The notes under the pieces were generated by a model. It saw nothing but the letters and a program-made list of their open reading frames with translations, ran no database searches and was not told where the DNA came from. The position numbers and the translations under genes are program-made. A DNA stretch of 64,000 nucleotides from Myxococcales bacterium (GTDB lineage Bacteria; Myxococcota_A; Polyangia; Polyangiales; JADJMO01), in the NCBI GenBank assembly GCA_016709545.1, contig JADJMO010000003.1:310001-374000 (forward strand), read 5' to 3'. Positions 48,283 through 57,632 of the stretch are shown piece after piece. Position 1 is the first letter of the stretch; every line of letters starts with the position of its first letter.

Positions 48283-48887
48283 TCGTCGAGCTCACGCTGC
48301 TCGCGATCGGCCTCTCGGCCTCGGCGGCGGGGGCGTTCGCGCTGCGGGGCCGGCGCAAGCCCGTGGTGGAGGCCTCGCGCGTGCGCGTGCGCGAGACGCC
48401 CGTCGGCACGGGCGACGCGCTGGTGCTCGAGGCGGGCCAGGGCGAGGCGTGGTCGCTCCGCCGCGCCGTGCGGATCCAGGAGGGCGACGCCGACCCCTGC
48501 CTGCACCTGTTCGAGGCCGACACCGACGGTGGTCCCGCGCGGGTGGTCGCGTGGGACCCGGCGCGCCCCGAGCTCGTCATCCTGCTCGCCGCATCGAGCG
48601 CGATCGGCGCCGAGAGGAACTCGCCCGCTTCCCTCGAGGTCGAGCTCGACGGCGCTCGGGTGCTCGTCCGCAGCGAGCTCCGTCGCTCGGTCCGCGCGAT
48701 CTCCGACGGCGACGACGGGACGCTCCCGACCGGCGCGGTGCAGCTCACCGTGCTGCGCGGCGACGATCAGGTGGAGGTCGTGCTGCTGCGCGCCGACCGT
48801 CGCTCGGTCGCGCTGATCGGTCGCACCCGCGCGCTGTCCTCGATCAGCGTGCTCGCGAGCGAGGTGACGAACCGCTCGGAGACCTAG
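48279..48887 (+). CDS. Single-pass membrane protein, unknown function
   Basis: 202 residues. An N-terminal hydrophobic segment (about 2-24, VELTLLAIGLSASAAGAFAL) anchors a beta-rich domain. Motifs include VVEASRVRVRETPVGTGDALVLEAGQGEAWSL and VQLTVLRGDDQVEVVLLRADRRS. The ATG at 48279 overlaps the ThiE stop, so this is the last gene of the TetR operon. I recognise no family, and its link to thiamine is unknown. Confidence 0.6.
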   Translation: MIVELTLLAIGLSASAAGAFALRGRRKPVVEASRVRVRETPVGTGDALVLEAGQGEAWSLRRAVRIQEGDADPCLHLFEADTDGGPARVVAWDPARPELVILLAASSAIGAERNSPASLEVELDGARVLVRSELRRSVRAISDGDDGTLPTGAVQLTVLRGDDQVEVVLLRADRRSVALIGRTRALSSISVLASEVTNRSET

Positions 48888-48890
48888 GAA

Positions 48891-49115
48891 TCAGGCTCCC
48901 TCGCGCGTGCTCGCGCGCCCTTGCTCGTCGACCGCCAAGAGCTCGTCGACGCGGGTCTGGGCCGCGGCGAGGCGGGCCTTGGCCGCCCGCGTGAGCGCGA
49001 CGCCCTGCTCGAACGCCCGCAAGGACTCCTCGAGCGAGAGGTCGCCTTCTTCGAGCTTCTTCACGATCTCCGTCAGGCGGCGGAGGGTCTCCTCGAACGG
49101 CTCCTCGGTGCTCAC
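48891..49115 (-). CDS. xseB: Exodeoxyribonuclease VII small subunit
   Basis: 74 residues from a GTG at 49115. The sequence PFEETLRRLTEIVKKLEEGDLSLEESLRAFEQGVALTRAAKARL (about 6-49) is the whole XseB helical hairpin, with the typical LEEGDLSLEESL.AFE.G signature. The product with XseA forms the single-strand nuclease ExoVII in the cytoplasm; XseA is not in this window. GTGA overlap with the HEAT-repeat gene upstream. Confidence 0.93.
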   Translation of the reverse strand: MSTEEPFEETLRRLTEIVKKLEEGDLSLEESLRAFEQGVALTRAAKARLAAAQTRVDELLAVDEQGRASTREGA

Positions 49116-51321
49116 GGCTTGCCCTTCGGCGTGGGGGAGACACCCAGCGGGGCCTTCGGTGCAGGAACGGACGGGGGCGCGGTGGTCGCGTGCAGCGTGA
49201 GCCGCGTCTCGCCCGCGGGCAGGCGGAACGCGAGGACGAAGCCGTCCGGATCGGGCAGGAGCGCGAGCGGGAAGCCGTCCGCGCGCTGCATCGTGGGTCG
49301 CACGAGCACCGATGCGCCCGCGCCGACCACCTTGGTCTGGCCGACCTCCGTGCCCGAGAGCAACGGCGAGATGCGCGGACCCTTGCGCCGCGCGGCGGCG
49401 CGCACCTCGGGGTCGGCGTCGAGCTGGCTGACCATCGCGAGCCCGGTCGCGGCCGCGGGATCGCTGCGCGAGGCGAGGGCGCGCGCGGCGACCCTCCGCG
49501 CCTCGACGGCCATCGGCTCGAGCAGGCGCGCGACGAGGCGCTGCGTGGCGCCGGGGTCGGCCGAGAGCCCGAGCCCGAGGAGCGCCGCTGCCCGCACCGA
49601 GAGATCGTCGGCCTCGAGCGCCCGCGCCACGTGCCCGTTCGCCGACGGGCCACCGCGCGCGCCGAGGACGAAGGCCGCCACGGCCGCCGACGGGCCCGGG
49701 TCTTCGCCGAGCCACACCGCGAGCTGGCTCGTGGGAATCGGAACGTCGTGGGCGAGCGTGCCGTCGATGCCGCGCGCCGCGACGCCCACGAGGCCGCGCA
49801 GGAGCTCGGGGTCGGACTCGAGCGGGATCGCCTTGCGGGCGACGGGCGCGGCGTCGGCCGCGGGGTGCGCGTGGAGCGCCATGATGCCGGCGCGCCGCAC
49901 GAGTGGATCGGCGTCGGCGACCGCGTCCTTGGCGTCGGAGAGCGAGGATACCGCGGGGAGGAGGGCCGCGAGGAAGCGTCCCTCGGCGTCCTTCGCGGAG
50001 CGCAGCTCCTTGGCCGCCGAAGAGATCCCGGACGGCACGGTCCCGAGGCGAGCGAGCCGGGAAACACCTGCGCGCACCGCGCGACGGACGCGGGCCGGGC
50101 TCGGCTCCGTCACGAGCGCGGACAGCGCGCTCGACGCAGCGGAACCGGGCACGGTGGCCAGCGCGAACGCAGCCGCGTCTGCGACGTCGGGGTGAGCGTC
50201 GTCCTTCACGAGGGTCGCGAGCGCGGCGACGCCGGGCGCGCCCGCGCGCGCGAGGGCGGCGGTGGCGGCGTCGGAGCCGCCCTTGGCGGCGGCCTCGAGG
50301 GCCGGCACGAGCGACGGACCGGGGAAGCGGACGGCCAGCGCGCGCGCGGCCGCGCTCGGCACCGGCGCCGACAGGAGGGCGAGGATGCGGGCCTCGCTGT
50401 CGGGCTCGCCGAGCTCCGAGAGCGCCTCGGCCGCCGCGAGCCGCAGGCTCTCGGGGTCGGTCGCGAGCACGAGACGGGCCTGGGTGCCGGCGCGTGGATC
50501 GCCGAGCCGCGCGAGGGCGACGAGCGCGCGCGGGCTGTGCGTCTTCTCGAAGGCGCGCTCGAGGCGTCGGCGGCGCGCAGGTCACCCAGCTTGCCGAGCG
50601 CGTCGATGACGTCGTTGGCCGGGATGCTGTCGGCCTTCGGCAGCAGCGCGACGAGGCTCGTGGGCGCGTGCGCGGCGAGGGCCGCGATGGCCGCGGGGCT
50701 GGCCTCCGGGTCCTTCACCTTCGTGAGCAGGGTGTCGTCGTCGCCGAGGATCGCGAGCGCCATCGCGGCCGTCTGGCGCACGAGGCGCACGAGCTCGGGG
50801 CTCGCGAGCTTGGTGCGCGGCGCGGCGCCGACGACGAACGGGCCCTTCATCATCGCGGCGGCGAGGCCCGGCGTGAGGAACAGATCGCGGAGCGCGCGGC
50901 GCGCGTCGGCGGCGCGGCGGTCGTCGACGAGGGCGCGGGCGGCGGTGAGGCGCACGCGGAGTGCGGCGTCGGGGTCGTCGCCCCAGGCGTCGTTCGCCGC
51001 GCTCTCGACGAGCTTCCAGCAGTCGTCGCCGAGGGCGGTGGGGGTGTCCTTCTGCTTGGCGAGCTGGGCGGCGCGCAGCACCGCGGCGGCGCGGGTCTCC
51101 GCGTTCGGCGAGCGCGCGGCTTGCTGCAGGCCCTGGAACCCGAACAGCGAGGCCATCGACGGCGTGGGCGGCCCGGCCGGCTGGGTGGGCGCGGGCGGCG
51201 GCCACTCCGGGTCGTAGGGCGGCATCGCCTGCCCGGGGCTCGCCACGAACAAGGTCGAGAGGAGCGCCGCGAACGCGAGCCCGCCGCCACTCCCCGCCAG
51301 ACCTCGATTCGGACGACGCAT
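49112..51321 (-). CDS. Exported HEAT-repeat protein, one frame break
   Basis: About 735 residues when joined. The ATG at 51321 starts RRPNRGLAGSGGGLAFAALLSTLFVASPGQA, a signal peptide. The upper frame reads to LGKLGDLRAADA near 50565, and the lower frame continues LERAFEKTHSPRALVALARLGDPRA. One missing base in the gene-strand GACGCCTCGAG (about 50561-50567) explains the switch. Many HEAT-like helical pairs (SLRLAAAEALSELGEP, SLVPALEAAAKGGSDAATAAL) cover most of it. The last 100 residues are beta-rich (LALLPDPDGFVLAFRLPAGETRLTLHA) with a Pro/Ala tail. It is probably a periplasmic scaffold. Function unknown. Confidence 0.7.
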
Positions 51322-51364
51322 GCCGCGCGATCCTCGCCGGGCGCAGCTCGGGTTGCAACGTGTC

Positions 51365-52498
51365 ATGATGATTCGCGTGCGGTTCCTGTCCCTCACCATC
51401 GCCCTGGTCTCGTGCGCCCACGCCACACCCGCTCCGGCGGCCCCGGCCGCGCCCGCGAGCGCGAGCCCGAAGCCCGCTCCCACGGTGGCCGTACCGGTCG
51501 GCAAGCCCGGGCCGCTGCCGAGCGGCGCCCAGGCCTCGATGACCGCGGGCGACGCGGCCGCCGACGCCGACGACTGGGGCAAGGCCGAGGCGGCCTACGC
51601 GAAGGCCGCCGCCGCGGCGCCGAAGCACGCGGCCCCGCTCGTGGGCCAGGCCAAGGCGATCCTGCGCGGGCTCGGCGTGCCGTTCGACCTCGGCTCGGCC
51701 AAGGGCGATCCGAAGCGCGAGAAGCGCGTCGCCGAGGCCAAGAAGCTCCTCGCGACCGCGCAGAAGCTCGAGCCCGACGCGAAGGCCGCGTGGCTCGAGT
51801 CGGGGCGCGCGGCGCTCATGCTGGGCGACAGCGAGGGTGCCCTCGCCGACCTCGATCGCGCGGTGCTGCTGGCGCCCGACGACGCCGAGGCCACGAGCGC
51901 GCGGGGCATCGCGCGGCTCGCGACCGGCAAGCACGATCTCGCGCTCAAGGACCTCAAGCGCGCCGCCGACCTCGAGCCCACGGTGGCCGCGCGCCGCCGC
52001 AACTACGCGACCGCCCTCCTGATGGTCGGGCGCGCCGGCGACGCGGTGAAGGCCTACGACGAGGCGGTCAAGCTCGACCCGAACGACCCGGGCATCCGCA
52101 ACGACCTCGGCGCCGCGCTGCTGCAGCTCGGCGACGGCCCCCGCGCGGTGAAGGAGCTCGAGATCGCGGTCAAGCAGGCCCCGAAGGAGCCCGTGTTCCG
52201 GGTCGTGCTCGGGTTCGCCTACCAGTCGGTCAAGCGCTGGGCCGACGCGGAGGCCTCGTACAAGGAGGCCCTCAAGCTCGACGACAAGCGCATCTCGGCG
52301 TGGATCAACCTCGCGAGCCTCTACGTCCAGACCAGCAAGAAGGACGAGGCCCGCGCCGCGCTCAAGAAGGCCCTCGCCATCGACCCGAAGGACGCGCGCG
52401 CCCTCGCCATGCTCGAGGACCTCGACAAGCCGAGCAAGCCCGCGCCCGCGCCGTCGGGCCCGGCCAAGCCCGAGCCGCCCCCACCCAAGCCCAAGTGA
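51365..52498 (+). CDS. TPR-repeat lipoprotein
   Basis: 377 residues from the ATG at 51365, the first of two adjacent ATGs that lead directly into a lipoprotein signal (IRVRFLSLTIALVSCAHA, Cys 17). After an Ala/Pro linker, at least seven TPR units cover about 55-350: DDWGKAEAAYAKAAAAAP, GDSEGALADLDRAVLLAPDD, GRAGDAVKAYDEAVKLDPND, KRWADAEASYKEALKLDD and TSKKDEARAALKKALAIDPKD. The tail is Pro/Lys-rich. This resembles outer-membrane-anchored TPR scaffolds used in motility or secretion. The start is 44 bases from the divergent HEAT gene. Confidence 0.88.
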   Translation: MMIRVRFLSLTIALVSCAHATPAPAAPAAPASASPKPAPTVAVPVGKPGPLPSGAQASMTAGDAAADADDWGKAEAAYAKAAAAAPKHAAPLVGQAKAILRGLGVPFDLGSAKGDPKREKRVAEAKKLLATAQKLEPDAKAAWLESGRAALMLGDSEGALADLDRAVLLAPDDAEATSARGIARLATGKHDLALKDLKRAADLEPTVAARRRNYATALLMVGRAGDAVKAYDEAVKLDPNDPGIRNDLGAALLQLGDGPRAVKELEIAVKQAPKEPVFRVVLGFAYQSVKRWADAEASYKEALKLDDKRISAWINLASLYVQTSKKDEARAALKKALAIDPKDARALAMLEDLDKPSKPAPAPSGPAKPEPPPPKPK

Positions 52499-52530
52499 AC
52501 GCAGCGCAGCGCAGCGGAGCGGAGTGAACG

Positions 52531-52554
52531 GCGGCCACCTCCATGGGCGGCCGC
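52531..52554. repeat. Inverted repeat after the TPR gene
   Basis: GCGGCC (52531-52536) and GGCCGC (52549-52554) flank a 12-base loop, preceded by short tandem GCAGC/GGAGC repeats from 52500. It is a possible terminator for the TPR gene. TACAAT at 52571-52576 then looks like the -10 of the next operon. Confidence 0.35.
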
Positions 52555-52610
52555 TCCAGCATCAGGCCGCTACAATCCTGCCGCTGCCGTAGTAAGGTCG
52601 CGCCGGTCGA

Positions 52611-53272
52611 ATGGCAGCGCGGCGGGCGAGAGAGGTGGCCGAGAAGGCCGACGGCGTGCGCGCGCGACCCGGTCGCCGCCGCGCGCAAGGCGCTGCTCGA
52701 GGGGGGCGGGGCTTGAGGTCGCGGCCTCGTTCCCCGGCATCACCCGGCTCGGCGGGCAGGTCGTCGCGGCGTTGTACCTCGCGTACGAGGGTACCAAGGA
52801 CGGCGCGCTGGACCGTCCGCGCGACCTCGGCCTGTCGATGGACGAGCTGTCGGCGGAGCTCGGGCGCAGCAAGAGCAACGTGTTCGCGAACCTGCGCGCG
52901 CTCGAGGCCGCCGGGATCGTCGAGCGCCGTCGCGCCGCGGGCGCGCGCCACGACCGCTTCGCGCTCCGCGGCCCTTACCCCGACGTGCTCGTCGGAGGCT
53001 ACGTCGGCCGCCTGCGCCGCATGGTCGTCGACAAGCGCAAGCTCGTCGACCGCGCCCTCGGGCTGCTCGGCGAGGCGCGCGGCGGCGAGGCCGACCACCT
53101 GCGCCACAAGCTCGAGGAGCTCGGGCGCAAGTACGGCCTGTTCGGCGACGTGTTCAACCGCGTCGGCGCGGCGCTCGACGGGCCGATCGATCTCGAGCCG
53201 CTCTTGCGGGAGATCCCGCCCGAGTGGCTCGACGCCATCGGCGACTACCTGCGCAAGAGGGACCGCGGTTGA
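52611..53272 (+). CDS. GbsR/MarR-type regulator, frame breaks near the 5' end
   Basis: The ATG at 52611 begins AARRAREVAEKADGVR. A second frame gives DPVAAARKALLEGGG (about 52666-52710) and a third GLEVAASFPGITRLGGQVVAALYLAYEG and onward to the end. One-base changes at the GC-dinucleotide run near 52660 and at the G run 52701-52711 join them. The remainder is a winged-helix regulator: LSMDELSAELGRSKSNVFANLRALEAAGIVERRRAAG (about 60-95) is the GbsR-type recognition region. The C-terminal helical part (YVGRLRRMVVDKRKLVDRALGLL) mediates dimerisation. GbsR proteins usually repress choline or osmoprotectant genes, but here the gene is coupled to sctV (stop and start overlap at 53270-53272). Confidence 0.75.
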
Positions 53273-55209
53273 TGGCCGGCGCGGCGACGCGCTGGCTCGG
53301 CAAGGGGAAGGGGCAAGGGCGCGCCGACCTCGTGCTCGGGCTGTTCGTGGCGGCCATCGTCGGCCTGCTCGTCGTGCCGGTGCCGCCGGGGCTCCTCGAC
53401 GTGCTGCTCGCGTCGTCGCTTTCGTTCGCGGTGGTGGTGCTGCTGGTCGTGCTCTACGTGCCCGACGCGCTCGCGGTCGCGACGTTCCCCACGTTGCTCC
53501 TGCTCGGCACGCTCTACCGGCTCGCGCTCAACGTCTCCACCTCACGCCTCATCCTGCTCAAGGGCGACGCGGGCGAGGTCATCCGCGCGTTCGGTAACTT
53601 CGTCGTGCGCGGCAACTACCTCGTCGGCGCCATCATCTTCGCGATCCTCACCATCATCCAGTTCGTGGTGATCGCCAAGGGCAGCGAGCGCGTGGCCGAG
53701 GTGGCCGCGCGCTTCGCGCTCGACGCCATGCCCGGCAAGCAGATGGCCATCGACGCGGAGCTTCGCGCCGGCACCATCGACGCGGCCGAGGCGCGGCGGC
53801 GCCGGCGGGGGCTCTCGCGCGAATCGCAGTTCTACGGCGCCATGGACGGCGCGATGAAGTTCGTGAAGGGCGACGTCATCGCGAGCCTGATCATCACCGC
53901 GGTGAACATCCTCGGCGGCCTCGCGGTCGGCGTGCTCCAGCGCGACATGGCGGCGGGCGATGCATTGAAACGTTATGGGTTGCTCACGATCGGCGACGGC
54001 CTCGTCACCCAGATCCCGGCGCTCGTCACCTCGACCGCCGCGGGTCTCCTGGTCACGCGGGTGGCGTCCGAGGAGCCGCGGGTCGGCGCTCGGCGCGGAG
54101 CTCGGCGCAGGTGTTCGGCAACGCGCGCGCTCCTGTCGGCGGCGGCGCTGGTGTTCGTGCTCGCCGCGGTGCCGGGGCTGCCGGCGGTGCCGTTCGTCGC
54201 GATCGGCGGGTTGCTCGCGCTCCTGGGGCAACGCCGCCTCGCGGCCGAGGCGCGTGCGCGGCGCGAGTCGGTGCATGCGCGGCCCTCACCCATGCGCAGC
54301 GAGCGCGCGGTGGGCGCGCCCACCTTCGTGCCGATGGTCGTGCCGTGGTCGATCGACCTCGCCCCGAGCTTCGCAAACGTGCTCGACGACATCGGCGGCG
54401 ACGAGGCCCACGGCCTGCGCGCGCGCCTCGGCGAGCTGCGCACGGTGCTGTTCCAGGATCTCGGCCTGCCGCTCCCGAGCCCGCGCGTCGCGATCCACCC
54501 GGACCTGCCGGAGACGGGCGCGGTGATCTCGGTGCGCGAGGTGCCGGTCGCCGTGCTGCAAGGGACCGCCGACGAGGTGGTCGCGGCGGCGCGGGCGGTG
54601 CTGGCCAAGCGGGCGCACGAGCTCCTCGGGATCGGCGAGACGCAGCTCCTGCTCGACGCGCTCGAGGAGGTGAACCCGGCGCTCGTGCGGCAGCTCGTGC
54701 CGAAGCCGATCCCGGTGACGCTGCTCGCGGAGGTGCTGCGGCGGTTGCTCGAGGAGCAGGTCGGCATCCGCGATCTGCGCACGATCCTCGAGGGGATCGC
54801 GCCGGTGGCCGCGGTCGACAAGGACCCGCTGGCCCTGGCCGAGACCGCGCGCGCTGCGCTGCGACGGGCGATCACCCACCGGCTGACGGGGGGAGCGGGC
54901 GCGTTGCCGGTGCTGGTCCTGGAGCCGGTGGTCGAGGACACGGTGCGGGGCGCGATCACGCGCACGACGGCCGGCGCGTTCCTGACGCTCGCGCCCTCGG
55001 CGGCGCGGGACGTGGTGCGCAGCATCGCGCGCGCGCTGTCGGACGCCGAGCCCGCGGCGGGGCGGCCGGACGTGCTGCTCGCCTCGCCGGACGTGCGGCG
55101 GTTCTTCCGCAAGCTCGTGGAGACGGAGCTGCCGGAGCTGCAGGTGGTGAGCTTCGCGGAGCTCGAGCCCGAGCTGCGCCTCGAGACGCGCGGGCGGGTG
55201 GGGCTGTAG
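53272..55209 (+). CDS. sctV: Type III secretion export gate protein SctV (FHIPEP family)
   Basis: 645 residues. Seven or eight N-terminal membrane helices lie within about 20-310. The FHIPEP-type cytoplasmic signature is YGAMDGAMKFVKGDVIASLIITAVNILGG (about 200-228), and RLALNVSTSRLIL is also diagnostic. The cytoplasmic domain (about 345-645) has IHPDLPETGAVISVREVPV and LVETELPELQVVSFAELEPE. The GAMDGAMKFVKGD wording favours the virulence-type SctV over flagellar FlhA. Residues about 268-286 (54072-54128) are scrambled by apparently three one-base errors. The neighbouring frames give SALGAELGA and VFGNARA, as expected for this family. SctV forms the nonameric ring that hands substrates to the export channel. 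Confidence 0.87.
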   Translation: MAGAATRWLGKGKGQGRADLVLGLFVAAIVGLLVVPVPPGLLDVLLASSLSFAVVVLLVVLYVPDALAVATFPTLLLLGTLYRLALNVSTSRLILLKGDAGEVIRAFGNFVVRGNYLVGAIIFAILTIIQFVVIAKGSERVAEVAARFALDAMPGKQMAIDAELRAGTIDAAEARRRRRGLSRESQFYGAMDGAMKFVKGDVIASLIITAVNILGGLAVGVLQRDMAAGDALKRYGLLTIGDGLVTQIPALVTSTAAGLLVTRVASEEPRVGARRGARRRCSATRALLSAAALVFVLAAVPGLPAVPFVAIGGLLALLGQRRLAAEARARRESVHARPSPMRSERAVGAPTFVPMVVPWSIDLAPSFANVLDDIGGDEAHGLRARLGELRTVLFQDLGLPLPSPRVAIHPDLPETGAVISVREVPVAVLQGTADEVVAAARAVLAKRAHELLGIGETQLLLDALEEVNPALVRQLVPKPIPVTLLAEVLRRLLEEQVGIRDLRTILEGIAPVAAVDKDPLALAETARAALRRAITHRLTGGAGALPVLVLEPVVEDTVRGAITRTTAGAFLTLAPSAARDVVRSIARALSDAEPAAGRPDVLLASPDVRRFFRKLVETELPELQVVSFAELEPELRLETRGRVGL

Positions 55210-55212
55210 CCG

Positions 55213-55512
55213 ATGGTGTTCAGGGTCGTGGTCGTCGCCGTCGCGCTGGCTGGTTGCGGCGGCGCGACGGACAGGGAGCTCGCGGACGCGAGCGAGACCG
55301 GGGATGCGTTGATCGACGTTGGCCCAGAGGTCCGCCCCGATGGCTGTCCTGTCACGCTCGGCTACTACTGCTACACGCTGGAGCAGCGGTGCTCGTACCC
55401 GGAGCGCGACTGCGTGACCTCCGCTCGATACAGCATCTCTGTTTGCGCTCTCACGCCTGACAAGATGTACGTCTGGCGGACCGAGGGCTCCGCGCCTTGT
55501 CCAGGGAAGTGA
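55213..55512 (+). CDS. Small Cys-rich lipoprotein
   Basis: 99 residues with lipoprotein signal VFRVVVVAVALAGCGGA (Cys 15). The mature part has six Cys in about 50 residues (DGCPVTLGYYCYTLEQRCSYPERDC), suggesting disulfides. It starts three bases after the sctV stop and may share its transcript. Function unknown. Confidence 0.65.
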   Translation: MVFRVVVVAVALAGCGGATDRELADASETGDALIDVGPEVRPDGCPVTLGYYCYTLEQRCSYPERDCVTSARYSISVCALTPDKMYVWRTEGSAPCPGK

Positions 55513-55523
55513 CGGGCTTCCGC

Positions 55524-56369
55524 CTACTGGGCCTCGGGACGCCACACACGGAAGCCGACGGCGGGACGCTCCTCGAATCGAAGCGAGTCTTGCTCGTAGG
55601 CCACGACCTCGAACATGCCGCCGCTCTGCACGTCGACGACGGGGTCTGCGCGTATCTCGAACCGATACCCCTTAAGATACGAGACCTCACCCGCTCCCCA
55701 GCCCTGGTAGAGCAGCTCGACGTGGAGTGTGTGGCAGCCGGTGGGCGCCGCGAGGTCGAACGTGACGGGCGCCCCATCGCGGGCGGCGGTGCCCAGCTCC
55801 TCGGGGTTCGCCGTGAGGACGCGATCGCCGAGGCGGAGCAGGACCCGCTGGAGGACGTAGTTTCGGCTCATCGCGTCGCGGAACCGGACCCGGAACGGCG
55901 CGGACGCGCCCTTGGGCTTGGAGAGGCACGCCTTGTCGGCCGCCGAGGGCCGGTCCGCGACGAGGCTCGGCGTGCCGCCCACCGTCTGGAGCCGGAACGG
56001 GATGGCGTCGTCGAAGTACTGCGCCGAGCCCTCTGCCGTGACGGACGCAGCGCCGAAGGCGAGCGTCAGCCGCACGCGGTGCGAGAGCGAGTGGGCCACG
56101 TCGAGCGCGATCTCCGCCTTGCCGGTCGAAAGCGCCTGCAGGACCGCTGGCTCGAGGGCCTGCGCCGGGCAGTCGTCGAGGGTGAGCGTCCCGCTGCTCG
56201 GGGGCGAGGTCGCCGTGGTCGCGATCCGCACCACCAGTCGACGTTGCTTGGCGAGCGACGAGAACGGGCAGACTGCGTGTGGCTCCACCCGTGGGCCTCC
56301 ACACGCGCCGAGTGGCGCCACCAAGACCGCCAGAGCCGCGGCCCACCTCGTCCGGGCGCGTGATGCCAT
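55524..56369 (-). CDS. Lipoprotein of unknown function
   Basis: 281 residues. Signal peptide ASRARTRWAAALAVLVAPLGAC with Cys 23 in a good lipobox. The mature protein is beta-rich, with RLVVRIATTATSPPSSGTLTLDDCPAQ, a central VGGTPSLVADRPSAADKACLSKPKG and FDLAAPTGCHTLHVELLYQGWG near the end. There are three or four additional Cys. GGAG five bases before the ATG supports the start. No family is recognised. Confidence 0.65.
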   Translation of the reverse strand: MASRARTRWAAALAVLVAPLGACGGPRVEPHAVCPFSSLAKQRRLVVRIATTATSPPSSGTLTLDDCPAQALEPAVLQALSTGKAEIALDVAHSLSHRVRLTLAFGAASVTAEGSAQYFDDAIPFRLQTVGGTPSLVADRPSAADKACLSKPKGASAPFRVRFRDAMSRNYVLQRVLLRLGDRVLTANPEELGTAARDGAPVTFDLAAPTGCHTLHVELLYQGWGAGEVSYLKGYRFEIRADPVVDVQSGGMFEVVAYEQDSLRFEERPAVGFRVWRPEAQ

Positions 56370-56400
56370 GGCTCCAAGGTGCCGGATGTCGGCCGTGGTG

Positions 56401-56859
56401 TCACCCGCTGGGCGCCTCGGGGGGACGGAGCCGCTCCTCGAAGGGCCCGCCGTCGTCCTTCCAGTCCGCGTACACGCCCACGAGGCCGCACTGCACGCAG
56501 CGACAGCCCACGTACCACCACCGGACGTCGGTGGTGTCCGCGTAGAGCGCGGCCGCCACGATCACCTCGAACGCGCGCTGGCCACAGAGGCACTCGCAGA
56601 GCTCCTCGTCGTCGAGGATCTCGTCCTTGACGAAGCGCTCACTGTCGGCGACGAAGCCGCGCTGGCCGCAGCGCGTGCAGGCGAGGGCGGCCCCGTCTTC
56701 CTCGTCGTCGGCGCCGAGGAAGAAGTTGTGGCCTCCGCAAGCGCACACCGGCGCGTAGTCACACCCGATGCGATAGCTCTTGGCGGAGTAGCGGAGCATC
56801 TCCTGCCGGAGATCGGCGAGGTCGTCGCCGTACCATTGCTTGCCCTTCTTGCGGAGCAC
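56401..56859 (-). CDS. Zinc-ribbon-like cytoplasmic protein
   Basis: 152 residues from a GTG at 56859; the frame is open to 56907 but a longer form would overlap the divergent esterase start. Several Cys pairs suggest two zinc ribbons: CDYAPVCACGGHNFFLG, LACTRCGQRGF, CECLCGQRAF and GCRCVQCGLVG. The opening LRKKGKQWYGDDLADLRQEMLRYS is a basic helix. Zinc ribbons bind nucleic acids or proteins. It could be a small regulatory or redox-buffering protein. No family is recognised. Confidence 0.65.
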   Translation of the reverse strand: MLRKKGKQWYGDDLADLRQEMLRYSAKSYRIGCDYAPVCACGGHNFFLGADDEEDGAALACTRCGQRGFVADSERFVKDEILDDEELCECLCGQRAFEVIVAAALYADTTDVRWWYVGCRCVQCGLVGVYADWKDDGGPFEERLRPPEAPSG

Positions 56860-56896
56860 GGGAGCAGCGTAGCCGGCCGCGTGGTAACGAGCACCC

Positions 56897-57568
56897 ATGA
56901 AGGGCACGCTGCTCCACCGCGACTTCCACTCCCCCGCGCTCGGCGAGCGCCGCGGCTACGTCGTGTACCTGCCGGCGGGCCACGTGTCCGGTCGACGCTT
57001 CCCGACGCTGTACCTGCTGCACGGCGCGCTCGACTGGGAGCGCACGTGGGTCGAGAAGGGAGACCTCTGCGACGCCGTCGAGCGCAGCGGTCACGAGCTC
57101 ATCGTGGTGATGCCCGCGGAGAACGGCGCGCTGCTCCGCGGCGACACGCGCGTCGCGGACTACCTCGCGCGCGATCTCGTCGGTCACGTGGACTTCGAGT
57201 ACCCGACGCTCGCGGATCGCCGCCACCGCGCGCTCGACGGCCTCTCGACCGGCGGGTTCACCTCGCTGGTGGTGGGCGCGTGGCGCCCCAACGTGTTCGC
57301 GTCGATCGGCAGCATGAGCGGCTCGCACGACGCGCGGTCGTTCGAGGCGGTCCGGGCGTGCGCGGGCGACATGCGCGACCAGCGCTACCTCGTGTCGTAC
57401 GGCCACGGCGAGCCCAACGTCGACACCGTGCGGGCGCTGCACCAGGTGCTCGGCGAACAGGGCATCGAGTGCGCCCTCGCGGACGCGCCCGGCGGGCACG
57501 ACTGGCCCCTCTGGCGCGCCATCCTGCCGGCGCACCTGGCGTTCCACGGCGAGAGCTTCGCGCGCTGA
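56897..57568 (+). CDS. Putative esterase (alpha/beta hydrolase, PF00756-like)
   Basis: 223 residues. The fold motifs are FPTLYLLHGALDWERTWVEKG (oxyanion-hole region, about 33-53), the nucleophile elbow LDGLSTGGFTSLVVGAWRP (Ser near 118) and the catalytic His in APGGHDWPLWRA (about 198). Between them HELIVVMPAENG follows the esterase D / enterochelin esterase pattern. It probably hydrolyses a small ester in the cytoplasm. TAACGA ends six bases before the ATG, weakly fitting the window's promoter pattern. Confidence 0.8.
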   Translation: MKGTLLHRDFHSPALGERRGYVVYLPAGHVSGRRFPTLYLLHGALDWERTWVEKGDLCDAVERSGHELIVVMPAENGALLRGDTRVADYLARDLVGHVDFEYPTLADRRHRALDGLSTGGFTSLVVGAWRPNVFASIGSMSGSHDARSFEAVRACAGDMRDQRYLVSYGHGEPNVDTVRALHQVLGEQGIECALADAPGGHDWPLWRAILPAHLAFHGESFAR

Positions 57569-57603
57569 CCGCCCAGGGGCTTCCTCGACGCGCGAGACCC
57601 GCA

Positions 57604-57609
57604 TAGCCT
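57604..57609 (+). promoter_or_regulatory. -10-like TAGCCT with a normal leader
   Basis: TAGCCT is followed by 23 bases containing AAGGGGTGG before the ATG at 57633. In contrast to the leaderless cases, this gene keeps a Shine-Dalgarno sequence. Confidence 0.4.
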
Positions 57610-57632
57610 CGGCCCCGCGAAAGGGGTGGACG

